Below are positions 58,595-64,000 of a stretch of 64,000 bases of DNA, in pieces. Position 1 is the stretch's first letter; each line of letters starts with the position of its first letter. The notes below the pieces were generated by a model. The model was given only the letters and a program-made list of their open reading frames with translations, made no database searches and was not told the DNA's origin. The position numbers were made by a program, and so were the translations under genes. Source of the stretch: Bradyrhizobium sp. Ai1a-2 (GTDB lineage: Bacteria; Pseudomonadota; Alphaproteobacteria; Rhizobiales; Xanthobacteraceae); assembly GCF_000426245.1 (NCBI RefSeq), contig NZ_AUEZ01000017.1, positions 1-64,000 on the forward strand, written 5' to 3'.

Positions 58595-58976
58595 GGTGAA
58601 ACCTCAGATGTTTGTTATGGTCTCGGTCGATTTTCTTGTCGTGCCGGGGACAGCAAATCGAATGCCAGTGGGGATGAAGGCTTTTCGCGTTGGCGCTGCC
58701 GACGGGTTTAACCTTAACGAATTGCTGCCGATGCGCGCTCGTCAATACTCATCCAATGGTAGTGGAGTGCAAAGCGCGCGAAATGCCGCCCGATTAACCC
58801 TCGCAAGAGATCGTCACAGCGCCGTGCGTGGCTGGATCGGATTTTGCCATGACCTGGCCATACCGTGTGAATCGCTTTCGTGCGGCTCCGCTCATCAACG
58901 ATTTCGGGACGGTTGCGTCCCATGATGGTGGCGTGACCCGTTCTGGGACGGCGTGTCGCGGATTGGGATTGAAGCC
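58595..58976. other. Divergent intergenic region between radical SAM and GT2 genes
   Basis: These 382 bases carry no supported gene. GGTTTAACCTTAACGAATTG at about 58708 and CCGATTAACCC at about 58790 are the most AT-rich stretches and may belong to the divergent promoters. Confidence 0.6.
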
Positions 58977-59987
58977 ATGAACAAGATGTCGATTGCGACC
59001 GAGTTTCTTGCAACAGACCGCGCCTGGGTCGCGGCCTCACCCGGGCTCGACTGCTCCGTCGAGACCGTGGTCTGCATCCCGAGCTTCCGCCGGCCGCAGC
59101 ATCTGCGGTTGACGCTCGAATCGATCGCCGCTCAGCGCGCCACGCGCCGCTTTGCGGTCGTGGTGGTCGAGAACGACGCGGCCAATTGCGAAAGTGCGCC
59201 GGTAGCCGCGGAATTCCTGGCGTCGGGAAAGCTGAATGGCCTTTGCCTCGTCGAGCCGCGGCAGGGCAATTGTCACGCCATCAATGCAGCGTTCGAGACC
59301 GCGCTCGCGACGTTCCCGCAAGCCGTGAACTTCCTGATGATCGACGACGACGAGGTCGCCTCGCCCGATTGGCTCGAGCGCATGATCGAGGCGGCCGAGA
59401 CGACCGGGGCGGACGTGATCGGCGGGCCGGTCTGGCCGAATTTCGACGACGAGCGGAAGCGCGGCCTGAATCGTCATCCGGCATTTGCGCCGGCCTATCA
59501 TAGCAGCGGGCCCGTGCCGGTGATCTATGGCTGCGGCAACTGTCTGATCCGGCGACCGGTGTTCGCGCGTCTCGGCAGTCCCGCGTTCGATTTGCGTTTC
59601 AATTTCCTGGGGGGAGGCGACCACGATTTCTTCGCACGCTCCCGCCGCGCCGGCTTCCGCTTCCACTGGGTGACGGACGCGATCATCATGGAGACGGTGC
59701 CGCGCAGCCGCACCAGGCTCGGCTGGATCGTGCGGCGCGGCCTGCGCATCGGGGCGATCAATTATCACATCGAGCGCAAGGCGGCGCAGTCGATCTGGTC
59801 GCGCGCTGCTGTCGTGGCCAAGATGTTCGGCCTGGTGCCGTTCTCCCTGTTCCGCGCCACGCGCATCGTCCTGAAAGAGCGCCGGCCCATCATCGCGATG
59901 CATCCGATGACCGTCGCGGTCGGCAGCGCACTTGCGGTGCTTGGCATCGAGCCGCGACCCTACGCCGCCTCGCAGATCGTTTCGTGA
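58977..59987 (+). CDS. Family 2 glycosyltransferase
   Basis: The ATG at 58977 (MNKMSIATEFLATDRAWVAA) is used; a GTG at 58953 is an alternative. The 336-residue protein has the GT-A fold: VVCIPSFRRPQHLRLTLESI, VVVVENDA, and D123-D-D125 (LMIDDDEVASPDWLERM) for nucleotide sugar and metal. NFLGGGDHDFFARSRRAGFR contains the acceptor-side ED/HD motif. It transfers a sugar to a growing lipid-linked or glycan acceptor. The stop overlaps the next gene by 4 nt, so it is translationally coupled with the polymerase. Confidence 0.92.
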   Translation: MNKMSIATEFLATDRAWVAASPGLDCSVETVVCIPSFRRPQHLRLTLESIAAQRATRRFAVVVVENDAANCESAPVAAEFLASGKLNGLCLVEPRQGNCHAINAAFETALATFPQAVNFLMIDDDEVASPDWLERMIEAAETTGADVIGGPVWPNFDDERKRGLNRHPAFAPAYHSSGPVPVIYGCGNCLIRRPVFARLGSPAFDLRFNFLGGGDHDFFARSRRAGFRFHWVTDAIIMETVPRSRTRLGWIVRRGLRIGAINYHIERKAAQSIWSRAAVVAKMFGLVPFSLFRATRIVLKERRPIIAMHPMTVAVGSALAVLGIEPRPYAASQIVS

Positions 59988-61297
59988 CCGAGTTCCTGAT
60001 CACGTCCGAAGCCCGGGCCGTCGTCACCGACGTGTGGCGACGGCCGGTGATGGATTTCGTCCGCGCGGCTGTCTTCATCGGCATCCTGCTGCTGATGTGG
60101 ATTTCGCTGCATCCGTTCGACGATCTCAGCGACATGCGCGTCGGTGAGGTGACATCTGGCAAGGACGCGGTGCTCTACGCGTTGTTCGGCGTGCTCATGG
60201 TGCTGATGCTCGTTTTGACCATGCGCGACAACATGCCGGCGCTGGCGTCGCTATTGACCCCGGCCTATGTGTTGTTCGGGGCCTGGCTTTGCCTGACCGT
60301 CGTGCTGTCGTTCGACCCGGCCACCTCGAGCCGCCGCTTTGCGCTCTCGGTGTTCGTCCTGGTGGTGACGGCGACGATGACGCTGTTGCCGAAGTCGAAG
60401 GGCGAGTTGATGCGCTGGTTCAGCATCGCTGCGCTGGTTTTGCTCGTGACCTGCTATCTCGGGATATTGCTGGCCCCGAACCTGTCGATCCATCTGGCGA
60501 CCGACCCCCAGGAGCCGGCGCTTGCCGGCAATTGGCGCGGCGCGTTCGGGCACAAGAACGTCGCCGCCGCGATGATGGCGATCATGATGTTCCTTGGCGT
60601 CTACTTCATTCGCGGCGGTGGATGGATCTCGGGCGTCATCGTCATCGGGCTCTCGGCGCTGTTCCTGGTCCACTCCGCGGGCAAGAGCTCGATCGCGCTC
60701 TGCCTGGCCGTGCTGCTGCTGACCTCGCTGATGCCCATAGTCCGTTCCATCTGGGGACGCGCCTTGATGTTGCTGCTGCCGCTCATCGTGCTCAATCTGT
60801 TCAGCGTCGGCACGGTGTTGAGCGACACGCTGGCGTCAATCGCAAAACTCTTGCCACTGGATACGAGCTTTACAGGCCGTTCCGACATCTGGGTCTTCGC
60901 AGTCGATTCCCTGCATCAGCGGCTCCTGACCGGCTACGGCTTCGAAGCCTTCTGGGGCAGCAACGCAATTACGAATCTCAGGGAAGGCAAGGAATGGGCG
61001 GGCTACGCCTCGCACAGCCATAACGGTTATCTCGACACCGCGCTCGGCACCGGCCTGCCGGGGCTTGTGCTTCTGATCGCCGCTGTTGTCGTCAAGCCGC
61101 TGCGCGATTTCCAGGCCGCCGACGCGGGCGGCAATGACGGCCCGCTGTCGATGATGTTCCTGCGGATATGGCTGTTCGGGCTCTATCTGTCGTCGATGGA
61201 GAGCTTCTTTCTCGATCGCGCCGACCCGATCTGGGGGACGTTTCTGATCGCCGTATTCGGCCTGCACTATCTCGCGCGTTTCCGGTTACGGTCGTAG
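59984..61297 (+). CDS. O-antigen ligase/ExoQ-type polysaccharide polymerase
   Basis: A GTG at 59984 overlaps the GT2 stop by 4 nt. The 437-residue protein has about 11-12 membrane segments and the Wzy_C/ExoQ signatures RGAFGHKNVAAAMMAIMMFL and ASHSHNGYLDTALGTGLPGL, where the HKN and HxHNGYLD residues are conserved. It would join repeat units at the periplasmic side. It works with the Wzx-like flippase and Wzz-like co-polymerase encoded to the left. The 3' end overlaps the convergent GT4 gene by 31 bp. Confidence 0.9.
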   Translation: MTEFLITSEARAVVTDVWRRPVMDFVRAAVFIGILLLMWISLHPFDDLSDMRVGEVTSGKDAVLYALFGVLMVLMLVLTMRDNMPALASLLTPAYVLFGAWLCLTVVLSFDPATSSRRFALSVFVLVVTATMTLLPKSKGELMRWFSIAALVLLVTCYLGILLAPNLSIHLATDPQEPALAGNWRGAFGHKNVAAAMMAIMMFLGVYFIRGGGWISGVIVIGLSALFLVHSAGKSSIALCLAVLLLTSLMPIVRSIWGRALMLLLPLIVLNLFSVGTVLSDTLASIAKLLPLDTSFTGRSDIWVFAVDSLHQRLLTGYGFEAFWGSNAITNLREGKEWAGYASHSHNGYLDTALGTGLPGLVLLIAAVVVKPLRDFQAADAGGNDGPLSMMFLRIWLFGLYLSSMESFFLDRADPIWGTFLIAVFGLHYLARFRLRS

Positions 61298-62427
61298 ATG
61301 ACGGCCGCAACCGCGGCCGCCACGTCGCGCCACCAGCCGGCAAAGTCGAAGGGCGCCTGCGGCGGCGGTTGTTTGGCCGCGGACAGGATCGCATCCGCAT
61401 AGATCTCGCCCGCCGATCCGCGGGGGACCAGCACGATGGCGCCGCGATCGATCAACTGCCTGAAGCGCGGATGGTGATCGAATTCGTCCGGCAGGGCAGG
61501 GCCGGTCACGACCAGCGGCCGGCCCGATTGCGCGCAGGTGAGGATGCTCGAACGGCGGGCCGTGATGCCTTCGTCCAGCGGATAGCAGAATGCATCGACC
61601 TCACCGAAGAGGCCGAACACTTCGGCATCCGAAGCAACAAAGCCAGAGACGATCACGTCTTCGCCGAGACCAAGCTCGGCGGCGTGGGCGCGGAAATTCT
61701 CCTCCACCTTGTCGACGCCGCGGATGAAGGAGCCGATATAGACCAGCAGCGGCCGCAATCCGCGCGCCTTCAGGATCGCGCCGATCTCGAGCAGCGCATT
61801 CGGCTGCTTGCCCGGATAGATCGAGCCGAAATGGCCGATCACCAATCGTCCGCCGGCGCGCGCCGCTGATAGCCGTTGCCGCAATTCGGAGTCCTCGATC
61901 TTCGAGGGCGCCTCGACATTGGGCGGCAGCGGCGCCAGCACGGATTTCTTGACGGCGGAGCTGACCACGGCGTCATCGGCGAGCTCCTTCCGCACCAGCG
62001 GCGAGAACATGACGATGCTGTCGGCAAGCCACACCGCGGGGATGTAGGTAATTCGCCGCATCCAGTTCAGCCCGGACCATTCATGTTCGACCAGGATGAT
62101 CCTGCGCCGCCTGAGCCTTGCGATCGCGAGCGTGATGAGCGGCCGCAGGATCACGCGTTTCCAGGCCACGATCGGAAAGTTGCAGACCACGCTCTGCGCC
62201 GAGCCGATCGCGCGCCAGATGTCGCGGAGCGATCCTTGGCCACGCGTCAGGGTTAACGTTTGGCTACTGCCGGGATCGAGCTTTTCGATCGCTTCACTGA
62301 GCAGACGCGTGAACTGCCCGACGCCGCAGTGCATCTCGGCTCCCGCGCCGAGGAACAGCGCCCGATATCGCGGTGTAGAGGTCATCGCTGCAGCGGCAGG
62401 GCTTCCGGAGTGATCTCGGTTAGCCAT
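61267..62427 (-). CDS. GT4-like glycosyltransferase
   Basis: The ATG at 62427 (AAGGT upstream) gives 386 residues; an internal ATG at 62385 is an alternative. The C-terminal lobe has VIGHFGSIYPGKQPNALLEI and the GEVDAFCYPLDEGITARRSS segment, where GT4 enzymes hold their EX7E nucleotide-sugar motif; here it is only partly kept. It is convergent with the polymerase gene (31-bp overlap) and divergent from the JmjC-like gene. It probably adds another sugar of the repeat unit. Confidence 0.8.
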   Translation of the reverse strand: MANRDHSGSPAAAAMTSTPRYRALFLGAGAEMHCGVGQFTRLLSEAIEKLDPGSSQTLTLTRGQGSLRDIWRAIGSAQSVVCNFPIVAWKRVILRPLITLAIARLRRRRIILVEHEWSGLNWMRRITYIPAVWLADSIVMFSPLVRKELADDAVVSSAVKKSVLAPLPPNVEAPSKIEDSELRQRLSAARAGGRLVIGHFGSIYPGKQPNALLEIGAILKARGLRPLLVYIGSFIRGVDKVEENFRAHAAELGLGEDVIVSGFVASDAEVFGLFGEVDAFCYPLDEGITARRSSILTCAQSGRPLVVTGPALPDEFDHHPRFRQLIDRGAIVLVPRGSAGEIYADAILSAAKQPPPQAPFDFAGWWRDVAAAVAAVIYDRNRKRAR

Positions 62428-62567
62428 AGCGCGCAGACCTTAGCTTCCGGTAAGCGCCCAAAACAATGCCGGCACCGATCTTGCCAATTCTGGTGTGAAG
62501 GCTGCCCGGTCGTCCCGCAATGGGACATCGGACGATTGAAACGACGCAAGGCGACCAGGAGCGCGAC

Positions 62568-63503
62568 ATGACGACAGGCAAGATCTTCACCAAATGGGAC
62601 GACACCCATTCGGAGCTCTGGGGCCATCAGCCGATCCGGCTCGCGCATGCGATGCACAAGCAGCCCGCGTTCTCGATGAACGAGCTCGCGAAGCTGATCG
62701 AGAGTTATCCGCGCGAGCATTACAGCCTGGTCAAGACAGGCGCGAAGGGCGCCAGCCGGATCTGGCGCGAAGGCGAGATCGGCAAGCTCAGCGGTCGCCA
62801 GGTCATCGAGGCGATCTCGCGCGGCGGTCTGTGGCTCAACCTGCGCAACGTCACCTCAGTCGATCGCCGCTTCCGCGAGATGGTTGACCGGATGTTTGCG
62901 GAGATCGGTGCCAAGGTCCCCGGCTTTGATGCGCCGACGCATCAGGCCGGCATCCTCGTCTCCTCGCCGGATGCGCAGGTCTACTACCACTCCGACCTGC
63001 CGGGGCAGGGATTGATCCAGATCGCCGGCCGCAAGCGCGTCTATATCTATCCGAACACGCCGCCGTTTATCCGGCCGGAGCACCTAGAAGACATCGCGCT
63101 GTTCGACGTCGAGGTCGATATCCCCTATGCGCCCTGGTACGACCAGCACGCCCAGGTGATCGATCTCGAGCCTGGCCAGATGTTGAACTGGCCGCTGAAC
63201 GCGCCGCATCGGGTCGAGAATCTCGGCGTCGTCAACATTTCGATGACGGTTTCCTACGTCAACGACGAGATCCGGCGCGCGCAGATCCTGCATCTCGCCA
63301 ACGGCATGCTGCGTCATCGCTTCGGCTACGCGCCGAAGAGCCGCAGCCTGCGCGGTCCGTCCTTCCTTGCCAAGCAGGTGATGCAGAAGCTCCTGCGCGA
63401 CAGCAAATGGGTGAAACGCGAGCGCGCGGTGCGCCGTGCGATCGACTTCCGTCTCGACGAGACCGATCTCGGCAAGATTGTCGACTTGCCGAAGGCGGCG
63501 TAG
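62568..63503 (+). CDS. JmjC/cupin-8-like putative Fe(II) oxygenase
   Basis: The ATG at 62568, after CCAGGAG, gives 311 residues. The centre reads QVYYHSDLPGQGLIQIAGRK (H141-x-D143), followed at H214 by LEPGQMLNWPLNAPHRVENL. HxD plus a distal His, spaced about 70 residues apart, matches the facial triad of JmjC/cupin-8 Fe(II)/2-oxoglutarate enzymes. Typical substrates are proteins or small molecules to be hydroxylated. In this polysaccharide locus it may hydroxylate a sugar or an associated peptide. The assignment rests on motif spacing and needs structural confirmation. Confidence 0.65.
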   Translation: MTTGKIFTKWDDTHSELWGHQPIRLAHAMHKQPAFSMNELAKLIESYPREHYSLVKTGAKGASRIWREGEIGKLSGRQVIEAISRGGLWLNLRNVTSVDRRFREMVDRMFAEIGAKVPGFDAPTHQAGILVSSPDAQVYYHSDLPGQGLIQIAGRKRVYIYPNTPPFIRPEHLEDIALFDVEVDIPYAPWYDQHAQVIDLEPGQMLNWPLNAPHRVENLGVVNISMTVSYVNDEIRRAQILHLANGMLRHRFGYAPKSRSLRGPSFLAKQVMQKLLRDSKWVKRERAVRRAIDFRLDETDLGKIVDLPKAA

Positions 63504-63518
63504 GCGCGGCGTGCGGCG

Positions 63519-64000
63519 ATGACAGTACTTGCGACATCGGCGAGCAAGTTCTCGGCGCGGGCAGAAGCGCACGCGGCCGGCTACCGCGTCGAGATTTTTG
63601 CGGAGTGGAGGCAGGCGGCAGCGCGATGGGGAGCATTCGCGCCTCCGACTGCGTTCCAGAATCCGCAATGGTATGAAGCCTGGTACGCCGCTTTCGCCGA
63701 AACCGATGGCGTCTCGCCGGTGATCGCCTTCGTCAGCAATGCTGTGACCGGCGAGCCGGCGGCGCTGTTGCCGTTGATCCGTCGTCGGCAGGGCAGCATT
63801 CAAGTGATCGAGTTCGCCGACCTTGATCTCACCGATTACAACGCGCCGTTGCTTGGGCCCGCCGCGCCGCGCGATGCGGCGGCAGCGCGCGCGTTCTGGC
63901 GCGACCTGCGCGCCGCGTTGCGCCGGCTGCCCGGCGGCGCCGATCTCATCCGCTTGCGCAAAATCGCACCCGATCTCGACGGCCGGCCCAATCCGCTGGC
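63519..64000 (+). CDS. CelD/BcsL-like GNAT acetyltransferase, 5' part
   Basis: From an ATG at 63519, 15 nt after the JmjC-like stop, the frame is open to the window edge (160 codons). The product has the N-terminal half of CelD/BcsL-type (FemAB-like) acetyltransferases: AAARWGAFAPPTAFQNPQWY, AALLPLIRRRQGSIQVIEFA, LDLTDYNAPLLGP. Such proteins are frequent in exopolysaccharide and cellulose clusters. It probably acylates a sugar or lipid intermediate. The C-terminal catalytic half lies beyond the window. Confidence 0.8.
   Translation, partial: MTVLATSASKFSARAEAHAAGYRVEIFAEWRQAAARWGAFAPPTAFQNPQWYEAWYAAFAETDGVSPVIAFVSNAVTGEPAALLPLIRRRQGSIQVIEFADLDLTDYNAPLLGPAAPRDAAAARAFWRDLRAALRRLPGGADLIRLRKIAPDLDGRPNPL

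Noticed and set aside
1..64000. tRNA, rRNA, nif or nod genes
   Set aside because: I saw no tRNA-like or rRNA sequence and no nitrogen-fixation or nodulation gene; the NodB-like gene at 52046 is a general polysaccharide deacetylase in a glycan operon.

Overview
The window reads as a GC-rich alphaproteobacterial chromosome, most likely Bradyrhizobium or a close relative. This rests on codon use, on the dense set of long palindromic intergenic repeats (at least six families, about 20 copies), and on the gene set: a MctP-like symporter with its DUF3311 partner, TctCBA/Bug transport, a fused indolepyruvate oxidoreductase and many LLM, SDR and ALDH enzymes. The genus is an inference; there is no rRNA or tRNA here to fix it.

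Left end (1-5.2 kb): the right end of an IS66-family element (IS boundary at base 296) has cut into an amidohydrolase gene, of which only the C-terminal part remains, next to a Rieske ferredoxin. A TetR regulator faces a pspA-yiaA/B-like envelope-stress operon across two TGAGC-N3-GCTCA palindromes. An overlapping pair of unrecognised genes (GNAT-like and multi-spanning membrane) follows.

Catabolic and transport region (5.2-43.5 kb): two aldehyde dehydrogenases and an SDR around a divergent promoter, an Old Yellow Enzyme, a GFA-fold protein without its catalytic zinc ligands, a benzoylformate-decarboxylase-like ThDP enzyme, two LLM monooxygenases, an M20 peptidase with an MHS-type transporter, a TctCBA operon, a complete GltIJKL-type amino-acid ABC transporter followed by a D-amino-acid-transaminase-like enzyme, a DHA2 drug-efflux pair with a divergent LysR gene, a serine hydrolase, an acyltransferase, a mctP module, a fused indolepyruvate ferredoxin oxidoreductase with a divergent Lrp-family regulator that has a clear operator, and a compact Ldh-LLM-FAH operon of unknown substrate.

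Signalling and small secreted proteins (43.8-49.5 kb): a four-GAF GGDEF-EAL protein with both motifs intact, a DUF2171 protein, a secreted cupin and a DUF1080 protein.

Right end (49.6-64 kb): a surface-polysaccharide locus that runs off the window. It has a Wzz-type co-polymerase whose tyrosine-kinase-like domain has lost its Walker A lysine, a polysaccharide deacetylase, a methyltransferase, a Wzx-like flippase, a DUF6492 glycosyltransferase-like protein, a Tat-exported GH26-like hydrolase, a radical SAM protein with extra C-terminal cysteines, a GT2 enzyme, an ExoQ/O-antigen-ligase-type polymerase, a GT4-like enzyme, a JmjC/cupin-like putative Fe(II) oxygenase and a CelD/BcsL-like GNAT. The radical SAM and oxygenase-like proteins are not standard parts of a Wzx/Wzy pathway, which makes this locus the best candidate for new chemistry.
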